The position numbers and the translations under genes were made by a program. A stretch of DNA of 6,682 nt from NCBI GenBank assembly GCA_004553095.1, contig SFMJ01000093.1, forward strand, positions 1 through 6,682, written 5' to 3'. The notes beneath the pieces are model-generated. The model did not search any database. It was not told the origin of the DNA and saw only the letters and a list, made by a program, of their open reading frames with translations. This document shows, piece after piece, positions 1-6,450 of the stretch. The stretch is from Bacteroidales bacterium (GTDB lineage Bacteria; Bacteroidota; Bacteroidia; Bacteroidales; Muribaculaceae). Within the stretch, counting starts at the first letter, position 1. Every line of letters begins with the position of its first letter.

Positions 1-1839
1 AAATACTTTTCAATCAACGACAAAGGGCATGTACAGGTGACACCCAAAGAGGGATGCACACCGATCGACATCAAAGAGGTGATGGACACACTTCAGATCC
101 GCGATGTAGCAGCCCCGGTGCTATTGAGATTTCCCGACATACTTGACGATCGTATCCGCAAGATCTCCGACTGCTTCAAGCGAGCTGCCAAAGAATATGA
201 ATATAAGGCACAAAACTTCATCGTCTACCCTATCAAGGTGAATCAGATGAGGCCTGTGGTGGAAGAGATCGTGAGCCATGGCAATAAATATAACATCGGC
301 TTGGAAGCAGGTTCGAAGCCGGAGCTACATGCCGTGTTGGCAGTCAACACCTACGAGAACTCCCTGATCGTGTGCAATGGCTATAAAGATGAGGACTATG
401 TCGAATTGGCACTCCTCGCCCAGAAGATGGGTCGCCGCATCTACTTGGTGGTGGAGAAGCTCAACGAGCTACGACTCATCGCCAACGTGTCGAAGCGACT
501 TAACATCAAGCCCAACATCGGCATCCGCATCAAGCTGACCAGTTCGGGGTCGGGCAAATGGGAAGAATCGGGAGGCGATGTGAGCAAATTCGGTTTGAAC
601 TCCAGCGAACTCTTGGATGCCCTCGCCTTCATGGAGAAGAACAAGATGGTGGACTCACTGAAGCTGATCCACTTCCATATCGGGAGCCAGATCACGAAGA
701 TCCGCCGCATCAAGAATGCACTCCGCGAGGCAATGCAATTCTATGTGCATCTGAGCCAAGCCGGTTTTGATATCGACTTTGTGGATATCGGCGGCGGACT
801 GGGTGTGGACTATGACGGCACCCGCTCCTCGAGCGGAGAGAACTCGATGAACTACTCCATCCAGGAATATGTCAACGACTCCGTTTCCCAGCTCGTGGAT
901 GCCTGCAACAAGAATGGGCTGAAACATCCCAACATCATCACCGAGAGCGGCAGATCACTGACCGCCCACCACTCCCTGCTGATCATCCAAGTGCTCGAGA
1001 CCACCCAGCTCCCCATTTGGAAAGATGACGACGAACTGGGAGAGAATCCTCATGAACTGGCAGTCGAACTATATAACATCTGGGACAAGATCGACTCCAC
1101 GCGACTCTTCGAAGACTGGCACGATGCGTTGCAGATCCGCGAAGAGGCATTAGAACGCTTCAGCCTCGGGCTGCTCGACCTGAAGACACGGGCACAGATC
1201 GAGAAACTCTTCTGGAGCGTGGCACGCGACGTGCGCGACCTGACACGCAGCATGAAGCATCCACCCGAAGAACTGAAAAAAGTGACCCGCATGCTTCCGG
1301 AGAAATACTTCTGCAACTTCTCCCTCTTCCAGTCGCTTCCCGACTCATGGGCTATCGACCAAATGTTCCCCGTGATGCCGATCATGCGACTCGACGAGAA
1401 GCCAACCCATCTCTGCACGATCCAGGATGTGACCTGCGACTCCGATGGCAAGATCAATCACTTCGTGGCGCCCAACGGCTGCTCGTATGGTCTGCAGGTG
1501 CATGACTTGAAGTCCAACGAGCCCTACTACTTGGGAGTCTTCTTGGTGGGGGCATATCAGGAGATCTTGGGCGACCTACACAATCTCTTCGGCGACACCA
1601 ACGCCGTGCATATCACACTGACCAAAGAAGGCTATGAGATAGCGCAAGTGATCGATGGCGAGACAGTGGCAGATGTGTTGGACTATGTTGAATACTCCCC
1701 CAAGCGGTTGGTGCGTAACCTCGAAACGTGGGTCACCGCCTCGATGAAGCGCGGAGTGATCACCCCCGAAGAGGGGCGTCAATTCCTCAACAACTATCGC
1801 TCCGGTCTCTATGGGGGCACCTACTTAGTACGCGACTGA
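1..1839 (+). CDS. speA: Biosynthetic arginine decarboxylase, 5' end outside the window
   Basis: This PLP-dependent enzyme converts arginine to agmatine and CO2, the first step of the arginine route to putrescine and spermidine. It is presumably cytosolic. The frame is open from base 1 (KYFSINDKGHVQ...), and 612 residues are visible against about 630 in the family, so roughly 20 N-terminal residues are missing. The GTG at 37 is not the start, because the upstream residues already match the family N-terminus. In visible numbering, the PLP-binding lysine is K79 in YPIKVNQ (codon 235-237). The glycine loop DIGGGLGVDYDG begins at residue 262, and the phosphate-binding ESGR begins at 315. The active-site cysteine of CDSDG is C479 (codon 1435-1437). 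GAYQEILGDLHNLFGDTNAVH-type sequence near the C-terminus is also characteristic of SpeA. The alternative, diaminopimelate decarboxylase, is excluded by the length and by the inserted domain between the barrel and the C-terminal region. The stop TGA shares its last base with the next gene's ATG. Confidence 0.97.
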   Translation, partial: KYFSINDKGHVQVTPKEGCTPIDIKEVMDTLQIRDVAAPVLLRFPDILDDRIRKISDCFKRAAKEYEYKAQNFIVYPIKVNQMRPVVEEIVSHGNKYNIGLEAGSKPELHAVLAVNTYENSLIVCNGYKDEDYVELALLAQKMGRRIYLVVEKLNELRLIANVSKRLNIKPNIGIRIKLTSSGSGKWEESGGDVSKFGLNSSELLDALAFMEKNKMVDSLKLIHFHIGSQITKIRRIKNALREAMQFYVHLSQAGFDIDFVDIGGGLGVDYDGTRSSSGENSMNYSIQEYVNDSVSQLVDACNKNGLKHPNIITESGRSLTAHHSLLIIQVLETTQLPIWKDDDELGENPHELAVELYNIWDKIDSTRLFEDWHDALQIREEALERFSLGLLDLKTRAQIEKLFWSVARDVRDLTRSMKHPPEELKKVTRMLPEKYFCNFSLFQSLPDSWAIDQMFPVMPIMRLDEKPTHLCTIQDVTCDSDGKINHFVAPNGCSYGLQVHDLKSNEPYYLGVFLVGAYQEILGDLHNLFGDTNAVHITLTKEGYEIAQVIDGETVADVLDYVEYSPKRLVRNLETWVTASMKRGVITPEEGRQFLNNYRSGLYGGTYLVRD

Positions 1840-2621
1840 TGCGATCATTCTTGCGACTATCCTACAACGGCATGAGTTATCATGGGTGGCAGATTCAGCC
1901 CCATGATGAGAGTGTGCAGCAGCGGCTTGAAGAGTCGCTGAGCACGCTGTTGCGTCAGCCTACGGCGGTGACCGGTGCGGGGCGTACGGATGCCGGGGTC
2001 CATGCCCGCACGATGTATGCCCACTTCGACCATGACGAAGAGATCGCCGACAAGCGACGTTTCCTGCACAGCCTCAATCGGCTCTGCGGCCGCGACATCG
2101 TGACCTACGACCTGATCAGCGTCGCCGACGATGCACATGCCCGCTTCGATGCCACCTCGCGCACCTACAAATACTTTGTTACCTACGAGCACTCCCCATT
2201 CCTCGAGGGGGTGAGCTGGCACTCCCCTACCCGCCTCGACTTGGAGAAGATGAACCGAGCCGCCGAGCGACTTCTCGGGAAGATGGACTATACCTCCTTC
2301 GCCAAACTGCACAGCGACACGAAGACCAATATCTGCGAAGTGACACTCGCCGAATGGAGCGAATGGCAGAATATGTATGGCGTGGCAGGAGTCGTCTTCA
2401 CCATCACCGCCGACCGTTTTCTGCGCAATATGGTGAGAGCCATCGTGGGGACCCTGGTCGACGTGGGGCGCGGCAAACTGACCCTCGAAGATTTCGAGAG
2501 GGTGATTGCGCAGAAAGACCGTTGCGCGGCGGGCAACTCGATGCCTCCGCAGGCACTATTTCTTTGGGATATTACCTACCCCTATATCGGCGACGCCGAC
2601 CCGCGGGAAAAGGATCAATAA
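1839..2621 (+). CDS. truA: tRNA pseudouridine(38-40) synthase TruA
   Basis: TruA isomerises uridines 38, 39 and 40 in the anticodon stem-loop of many tRNAs to pseudouridine. The protein has 260 residues, normal for the family. The N-terminus reads LRLSYNGMSYHGWQIQP. The catalytic aspartate is D51 in GRTDAGVHA. The conserved R-x-Y-x-Y segment is at residues 108-112 (RTYKY), with Y110 equivalent to the active-site tyrosine. The C-terminal half has RFLRNMVRAIVGTLVDVG, and the end has the PPQALFLW segment typical of the family. I chose the ATG at 1839 because the family motif begins four residues later. The frame is open back to an ATG at 1728, but the extra 37 residues would be speA read in another frame. 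The start overlaps the speA stop by one base (TGATG), which suggests translational coupling. The stop lies 8 bases before ligA. Confidence 0.97.
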   Translation: MRSFLRLSYNGMSYHGWQIQPHDESVQQRLEESLSTLLRQPTAVTGAGRTDAGVHARTMYAHFDHDEEIADKRRFLHSLNRLCGRDIVTYDLISVADDAHARFDATSRTYKYFVTYEHSPFLEGVSWHSPTRLDLEKMNRAAERLLGKMDYTSFAKLHSDTKTNICEVTLAEWSEWQNMYGVAGVVFTITADRFLRNMVRAIVGTLVDVGRGKLTLEDFERVIAQKDRCAAGNSMPPQALFLWDITYPYIGDADPREKDQ

Positions 2622-2629
2622 CGACAACT

Positions 2630-4762
2630 ATGGATATAAAAGAGAGAATCGACACACTCCGCAGAGAACTCAACGAGCATAACCACAACTACTATGTTCT
2701 CAACATGCCGACGATCAGCGACCGGGAGTTCGACATAAAGATGAAAGAGCTCGAGGCGTTGGAGCGCGAGCATCCGGAATATTACGACGAACTGTCTCCG
2801 ACCCAACGAGTGGGATCCGACCTCACCAAGGGGTTCGAGCATGTCACCCATGAGCGGCCGATGATGTCGCTTGCCAACACCTACTCAATCGGCGAGGTGG
2901 ATGAATGGGGAGCACGCATGGATCGCGCCCTCGAGGGGGAGGAATATAACATCGTCGGAGAGCTGAAATTCGACGGCACGTCGATCTCCTTGATCTATAG
3001 GCATGGGCGCTTGGTGCGGGCAGTAACCCGCGGCGACGGCACACAGGGCGATGATGTCACCGCCAATATCAAGACCATCAAGAGCATCCCCTTGCAGCTG
3101 ATGCCGGGCGACTGGCCCGACGACTTCGAGATTAGGGGAGAGATCCTGATGCCCTGGGAGGTATTCGAGCAGCTCAATAAAGAGCGGGCATATAACGAAG
3201 AGCCCCTCTTCGCCAATCCGCGCAATGCCGCCTCCGGCACCCTCAAGATGCAAGACTCACGCGAAGTGGCACGCCGCCGACTCGATGCCCGCTTCTACTA
3301 TCTACTGAGCGACAACCTCCCCTGCGACAATCATTATGACAATATGCAGGCGGCGGCGCGGTGGGGATTCAAGGTGTCAAAAGCGATGAAGCTGATGCAC
3401 ACGCTGAGCGACATCGACGACTATATCCACTACTGGGATGAGCATCGCAAAGAACTTCCTGTAGCCACCGACGGACTCGTATTCAAGATTAACAACATAC
3501 GTCAGCAGGTGAGCCTGGGCTATCGGGCGAAATCGCCACGCTGGGCAGTTGCATTCAAATTCAACCCGGAGCGAGCCTGCACCCCCTTGCGGTTCGTATC
3601 GTTCGAGACGGGACGCATGGGGATCGTGACCCCGGTGGCGAACCTTGAGCCGGTGCAGCTCTCCGGCACGATAGTGAAGCGAGCCTCACTCCATAATGAA
3701 GATATCATGGTCGACCTTGACATCCACGAAGGGGATAGCCTCTATGTGGAGAAGGCGGGGGAGATCATCCCACAGATCACCGGAGTCGACACCACACAGC
3801 GGAAGCCGGGAGCGGCGAAGGTAGAATTTGTCAAGACCTGCCCGGTGTGTGGCACGCCTCTGAAGCGCGCCGAGGGGGAATCGGCATGGTATTGCCCCAA
3901 CAAAGAGGGTTGTCGGCCGCAGATTACAGGCAAGATAGAGCACTTTTGTGCTCGTCGCATGATGGATATCGATGGCATCGGCGAAGAGACCGCCGAATTG
4001 CTCTACGCCGCCGGATTAGTGAGGCGTATCGGCGACCTCTATCATCTCAAAGAGAGCGACCTTGCCGGGCTCGAGAGGATGGGAGAGAAGATGGCACAGC
4101 GCATCATCAAGGGGATAGACGAGTCTCGACAGGTGCCCTTCGAGCGAGTGCTCTATGCCTTGTCGATACCCAATGTCGGGGAGACTACCGCCAAGCGGAT
4201 AGCGCGCGTGGTGAAGAGCCTCGACGCCTTGGAGGCAATGAGCCTCGAAGAGTTGACGGCGATACCCGACGTCGGACCGATCATAGCGGCATCGATCTAT
4301 GACTACCTACGCGAGCCGAGCAACATGGAGAATATCCGCGACCTTCGCGAGGCGGGGTTGCAGCTTGCCGTCTCTGCCGATAAGATGGAGGCGACAGGAA
4401 ATGTGCTCGAAGGGAAGAGCATAGTGATCTCCGGCACCTTCGCCCGCCATAGCCGCGATGAGTATAAAGATATCATCATGGCGCAAGGGGGGAAGAATGT
4501 GGGGAGCATCTCGAAGAAAACGAGTTTTGTGCTCGCCGGAGAGAATATGGGGCCGGCGAAGCGCGAGAAATGTCAGCAGCTCAACATCCCGATGATCAGC
4601 GAAGAAGAGTTCTTGGCAATGATCTCCGCCCCCGCAGAAGATGAGAGGGTTGAGGATGCAAAGACGTCTGAGGGTGAGGAGAGAATTGACTCGGTTCCGG
4701 CTGAGGATGCTAACCCTAATGAGGATTGGATGGATGAATGGATCAATGGATGGAAGAAATAA
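2630..4762 (+). CDS. ligA: NAD-dependent DNA ligase LigA with extended acidic C-terminal tail
   Basis: LigA seals nicks in DNA during replication and repair, using NAD+ to form an enzyme-AMP intermediate. The protein has 710 residues; the family is usually about 665-675. Domain order is complete. The Ia domain contributes the NMN-binding HNHNYYVLNMPTISDREFD region (residues 17-35). In the adenylation domain, the AMP-accepting lysine is K113 in KFDG, followed by RGDGTQGDDVT from 134, EIRGE from 167 and DGLVFKIN with K286. An OB fold follows. A four-cysteine zinc finger has C404, C407, C422 and C428 (spacing 2-14-5). Helix-hairpin-helix repeats and a BRCT domain (about 590-665) follow. After residue 665 comes a 45-residue acidic tail ending in three tryptophans four residues apart (W700, W704, W708). 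The ATG at 2630 is chosen because MDIKERIDTLRRELNEHN matches the family start; upstream in-frame codons run inside truA. Co-transcription with truA is inferred from the 8-base gap. Confidence 0.98.
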   Translation: MDIKERIDTLRRELNEHNHNYYVLNMPTISDREFDIKMKELEALEREHPEYYDELSPTQRVGSDLTKGFEHVTHERPMMSLANTYSIGEVDEWGARMDRALEGEEYNIVGELKFDGTSISLIYRHGRLVRAVTRGDGTQGDDVTANIKTIKSIPLQLMPGDWPDDFEIRGEILMPWEVFEQLNKERAYNEEPLFANPRNAASGTLKMQDSREVARRRLDARFYYLLSDNLPCDNHYDNMQAAARWGFKVSKAMKLMHTLSDIDDYIHYWDEHRKELPVATDGLVFKINNIRQQVSLGYRAKSPRWAVAFKFNPERACTPLRFVSFETGRMGIVTPVANLEPVQLSGTIVKRASLHNEDIMVDLDIHEGDSLYVEKAGEIIPQITGVDTTQRKPGAAKVEFVKTCPVCGTPLKRAEGESAWYCPNKEGCRPQITGKIEHFCARRMMDIDGIGEETAELLYAAGLVRRIGDLYHLKESDLAGLERMGEKMAQRIIKGIDESRQVPFERVLYALSIPNVGETTAKRIARVVKSLDALEAMSLEELTAIPDVGPIIAASIYDYLREPSNMENIRDLREAGLQLAVSADKMEATGNVLEGKSIVISGTFARHSRDEYKDIIMAQGGKNVGSISKKTSFVLAGENMGPAKREKCQQLNIPMISEEEFLAMISAPAEDERVEDAKTSEGEERIDSVPAEDANPNEDWMDEWINGWKK

Positions 4763-4794
4763 TTTATAAAGAGCTAATACCAAATTTATATTTA
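4763..4794 (+). promoter_or_regulatory. Weak Bacteroidetes-type promoter candidate before rpe
   Basis: The 48-base ligA-rpe spacer is very AT-rich. TATATTTA at 4787-4794 matches the Bacteroidetes -7 element TAnnTTTG at all fixed bases but the last. TTTA at 4763-4766, 20 bases upstream, is a poor match to the -33 TTTG. An A10 run (4794-4803) lies just downstream, followed by taagaag before the ATG. In such AT-rich sequence a match of this quality could be chance, and rpe may simply be read through from ligA. Confidence 0.25.
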
Positions 4795-4810
4795 AAAAAA
4801 AAATAAGAAG

Positions 4811-5455
4811 ATGAAAGTATCACCATCACTACTGTCGGCGAACTTTGCCGATATGCGACCCGACTTGGAGATGATCAATGCCTCGGAGTGTGATTATTTG
4901 CACATGGATATCATGGATGGGGTGTTTGTGCCCAACATATCGTTTGGATTTCCGGTGATGAAGTCTGTGTCGAAGGTCTGCACGAAGCCCCTTGACGTGC
5001 ATTTGATGATCGTTAACCCACAGAACTGGGTAAGCCAGGTACGAGACTGCGGAGCAGAGATCATGAACGTGCATCAAGAGGCGTGTGTCCACCTGCATCG
5101 GTGTGTGCAGCACATCCACCAGGCGGGGATGAAGGCAGGGGTGACCCTTTGTCCGGCGACACCGGTGTCGACGCTTACCGACATCATCGAAGATGTGGAC
5201 TTGGTGTTGCTGATGTCGGTAAATCCCGGTTTTGGAGGGCAGCCCTTCATCGAGCGGACAATAAAGAAGACAGCTGAATTGCGTCGGCTTATCGACGAGA
5301 GTGGTTCGAAGGCGGTGATCGAGATAGATGGGGGAGTGAATTTGGAGACAGGCCGGCGACTTGCCGAGGCGGGGGCAGATATCCTCGTAGCAGGCAGCTT
5401 TGTGTTCGGCTCAAAAGACCCGCAGAAAGTCATCAGCGACCTCAAGGCGCTATAA
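4811..5455 (+). CDS. rpe: Ribulose-phosphate 3-epimerase
   Basis: Rpe interconverts D-ribulose 5-phosphate and D-xylulose 5-phosphate in the pentose phosphate pathway. It is a cytosolic TIM-barrel metalloenzyme. The 214-residue length is normal. The N-terminus (VSPSLLSANFADM) is the family signature. The metal and catalytic residues are all in place: H31 and D33 in HMDIMDGVFVPN, H64 in LDVHLMI, and D173 in IEIDGGVN. The substrate-phosphate loop is NPGFGGQPF at 138-146, and the second phosphate site is the AGADILVAGS segment near the C-terminus. The ATG at 4811 gives exactly the family N-terminus. Upstream there is only a weak purine stretch (agaag) and an A10 run, consistent with Bacteroidetes initiation from A-rich leaders. 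The gene follows ligA after 48 bases, with no functional link between the two. It may belong to the same transcript or start from the weak promoter in the spacer. Confidence 0.97.
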   Translation: MKVSPSLLSANFADMRPDLEMINASECDYLHMDIMDGVFVPNISFGFPVMKSVSKVCTKPLDVHLMIVNPQNWVSQVRDCGAEIMNVHQEACVHLHRCVQHIHQAGMKAGVTLCPATPVSTLTDIIEDVDLVLLMSVNPGFGGQPFIERTIKKTAELRRLIDESGSKAVIEIDGGVNLETGRRLAEAGADILVAGSFVFGSKDPQKVISDLKAL

Positions 5456-5466
5456 AATTAACCAAC

Positions 5467-5479
5467 GCCCTGAAAGGGC
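5467..5479. repeat. Perfect inverted repeat in the rpe-dedA spacer
   Basis: GCCCT-GAA-AGGGC forms a 5-bp, GC-rich stem with a 3-base loop in an otherwise AT-rich 51-base spacer. It begins 11 bases after the rpe stop. No T-run follows, so it does not look like a standard intrinsic terminator. From memory, similar CGCCCTGAAAGGGC elements recur between genes in Bacteroidales, which would make this a dispersed palindromic element, but that recollection is unchecked. A role in mRNA processing or 3'-end stability is possible. Confidence 0.5.
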
Positions 5480-5506
5480 AAAAGCACTAAACAAAGGTAA
5501 AGAAGT

Positions 5507-6172
5507 ATGATAACGTTAGCGATATTTGATGCACAGGAATTTTTCCAATGGTTTGTGGAGAATGCGAACTATATTTTTGTGTTTGTATTCATGGTGATAG
5601 AGAGTAGTTTCATCCCCTTTCCGTCGGAGTTGGTGGTGCCACCGGCAGCCTATTTGGCGTGTCGCAACTATGGAGTTGGGGCAGATATGAACGTGGTGAT
5701 GGTTGTGGTGATGGCGACCCTTGGGGCACTTGTCGGCGCGTATATCAATTACTTTTTGAGCTTGTGGGTAGGGCGACCGGTGGTATATCGTTTTGCCGAC
5801 AGTCGGATAGGACATGCCTGTCTTATCGACCGGATGAAGGTGGAGAAGGCGGAGCGTTATTTTGATGAGCATGGGGCAGTATCGACCTTTATCGGGCGAT
5901 TGATACCGGCGATACGGCAGTTGATTTCGATACCGGCGGGGTTGGCACGAATGAACTTGTTGAAATTTTCTATCTTCACTACACTTGGGGCGCTGGTATG
6001 GAACACGGTATTAGGATTGTTGGGCTACTGGTTGTCGCTTTACATCGACCCGGATGCGCTCTATGACAAAGTGGAGGAATACAACAGTTACCTGAGCTAC
6101 GGGGGCTACGCGCTGCTTGCGCTCTGCATAGCCTACATACTCTGGCAAGCCTTCCGCCGCAAGCGCTCCTAA
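5507..6172 (+). CDS. DedA/VTT-family integral membrane protein
   Basis: This is a predicted inner-membrane protein of the DedA (VTT, formerly SNARE-associated) family. Some members act as lipid transporters; bacterial UptA recycles undecaprenyl phosphate, and other members support membrane homeostasis and drug tolerance. The substrate of this one cannot be read from sequence. At 221 residues the length is typical. A hydrophobic segment at about 22-38 leads into ESSFIPFPSE (32-41), whose acidic residues E32 and E41 are family hallmarks at the first re-entrant loop. Further membrane segments lie at about 61-86, 150-176 and 194-214. The second re-entrant region carries GRLIPAIRQLISIPAG (130-145) with the essential-type arginines R131 and R137. 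The C-terminus is basic (RRKRS). The ATG at 5507 is preceded by AAAGG at 5493-5497, a reasonable ribosome binding site. The coding strand is noticeably G-rich compared with speA. There is no clear terminator after the stop. Confidence 0.93.
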   Translation: MITLAIFDAQEFFQWFVENANYIFVFVFMVIESSFIPFPSELVVPPAAYLACRNYGVGADMNVVMVVVMATLGALVGAYINYFLSLWVGRPVVYRFADSRIGHACLIDRMKVEKAERYFDEHGAVSTFIGRLIPAIRQLISIPAGLARMNLLKFSIFTTLGALVWNTVLGLLGYWLSLYIDPDALYDKVEEYNSYLSYGGYALLALCIAYILWQAFRRKRS

Positions 6173-6190
6173 CCGCAGAGGGCACCGAAC

Positions 6191-6275
6191 CACGGATTTA
6201 CGCGGATTTTTGCGGATTTTCCAACCTCAGATTTAATTTTTTTAACCTCTGATTTAACTGATTTAACTGATGTTG
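6191..6275 (+). repeat. Short GATTT direct repeats, 10- then 9-base spacing
   Basis: Just after the dedA-family gene, GATTT begins at 6195, 6205 and 6215 as three GCGGATTT-like units with exact 10-base spacing. It recurs at 6230, 6251 and 6260, and the related GATGTT is at 6269; the last three have 9-base spacing. AACCTCAGATTTAA (6223-6236) and AACCTCTGATTTAA (6244-6257) differ at one of 14 bases. I see no ORF here. Strings of this kind, with C/T-GGATTTACGC-like units, are familiar between genes in Bacteroidetes, but I cannot assign a family or function. They are too short and too close together for CRISPR repeats. Confidence 0.6.
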
Positions 6276-6282
6276 GCTACGC

Positions 6283-6316
6283 GGGGTTTGGGGTCGAGAT
6301 GAGGAGGGAGCGGGGG
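6283..6316 (+). other. G-rich tract with four G-runs
   Basis: Four runs of G lie on the + strand at 6283-6286, 6290-6293, 6306-6308 and 6312-6316, separated by 3, 12 and 3 bases. This could form a long-loop G-quadruplex, but the 12-base middle loop makes that a weak prediction. It sits between the GATTT repeats and the promoter. It may only be compositional. Confidence 0.2.
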
Positions 6317-6332
6317 AAGCTTGGTAGATTCA

Positions 6333-6364
6333 TTTGGCAATATGAAGAAATTTCGTTAACTTTG
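6333..6364 (+). promoter_or_regulatory. Bacteroidetes-type promoter for the AAA ATPase gene
   Basis: TTTG at 6333-6336 and TAACTTTG at 6357-6364 match the Bacteroidetes sigma-70 type consensus (-33 TTTG, -7 TAnnTTTG) at every fixed position, with 20 bases between them, the usual spacing. Transcription would begin around 6370-6373 and give a leader of about 75 bases before the ATG at 6447. This is the best promoter match in the window and suggests that the ATPase gene is transcribed separately from the upstream genes. Confidence 0.7.
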
Positions 6365-6408
6365 CTTTGTCCCCCTGTAGTAGGCATCAACGAGTACCCA
6401 TCAGCCTT

Positions 6409-6422
6409 ATCACCGGGGTGAT
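6409..6422 (+). promoter_or_regulatory. Small hairpin in the ATPase leader
   Basis: ATCACCGGGGTGAT has matching arms ATCAC and GTGAT around a CGGG loop, in the predicted 5' untranslated region. It could be an operator half-site pair or an RNA hairpin. The right arm overlaps the first bases of a possible 9-codon ORF. A 5-bp stem alone is weak evidence for function. Confidence 0.3.
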
Positions 6423-6450
6423 GATCAATTCATTGTATCTAAACTTATGA
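6421..6450 (+). CDS. Possible 9-residue leader peptide
   Basis: An ATG at 6421 opens a 9-codon frame (MINSLYLNL) that ends in TGA at 6448-6450. The stop overlaps the ATPase start codon as ATGA, the arrangement typical of translationally coupled genes. It lies inside the predicted leader. There is no convincing ribosome binding site (only GGGG at 6415-6418, too close) and no codon run that would suggest attenuation by a particular amino acid. A frame this short can easily occur by chance. Confidence 0.2.
   Translation: MINSLYLNL

Noticed and set aside
37..39. GTG as the start codon of speA
   Set aside because: The frame is open from base 1, and the residues before the GTG (YFSINDKGHV) fit the family N-terminus, so the true start is upstream of the window.
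1050..1457. 135-codon reverse-strand ORF within speA
   Set aside because: The translation is serine- and arginine-rich with no recognisable motif, and the + strand here encodes intact SpeA including its catalytic cysteine. It is a shadow frame.
1728..1838. N-terminal extension of TruA from an upstream ATG
   Set aside because: The extra 37 residues come from speA read in another frame. The TruA family begins at MRSFLRLSYNG, coded from 1839.
1857..2312. 151-codon reverse-strand ORF within truA
   Set aside because: It lies antisense to intact truA and has no domain signature; long antisense frames are expected in GC-rich genes.
2354..2629. N-terminal extension of LigA from an upstream ATG
   Set aside because: The extra 92 residues are arginine-rich out-of-frame truA sequence; family homology starts at the ATG at 2630.
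3847..4302. 151-codon + strand ORF in another frame of ligA
   Set aside because: It is arginine-rich low-information sequence overlapping the zinc finger and helix-hairpin-helix region of an intact ligA.
4307..4783. 158-codon reverse-strand ORF over the ligA 3' end
   Set aside because: It lies antisense to the BRCT domain and the tail, has no recognisable family, and has no promoter or ribosome site that I can see.
5467..5479. Intrinsic terminator after rpe
   Set aside because: The stem is only 5 bp and is followed by AAAAGC rather than a T-run, so termination is not supported.
6191..6275. CRISPR array
   Set aside because: The repeated units are under 15 bases with spacing of 9-21 bases and no unique spacers of normal length.
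6173..6446. tRNA, small RNA gene or transposon end in the long spacer
   Set aside because: I saw no cloverleaf, no long terminal inverted repeats and no transposase remnant. Only the short repeats, the G-rich tract, the promoter and the small hairpin could be supported.
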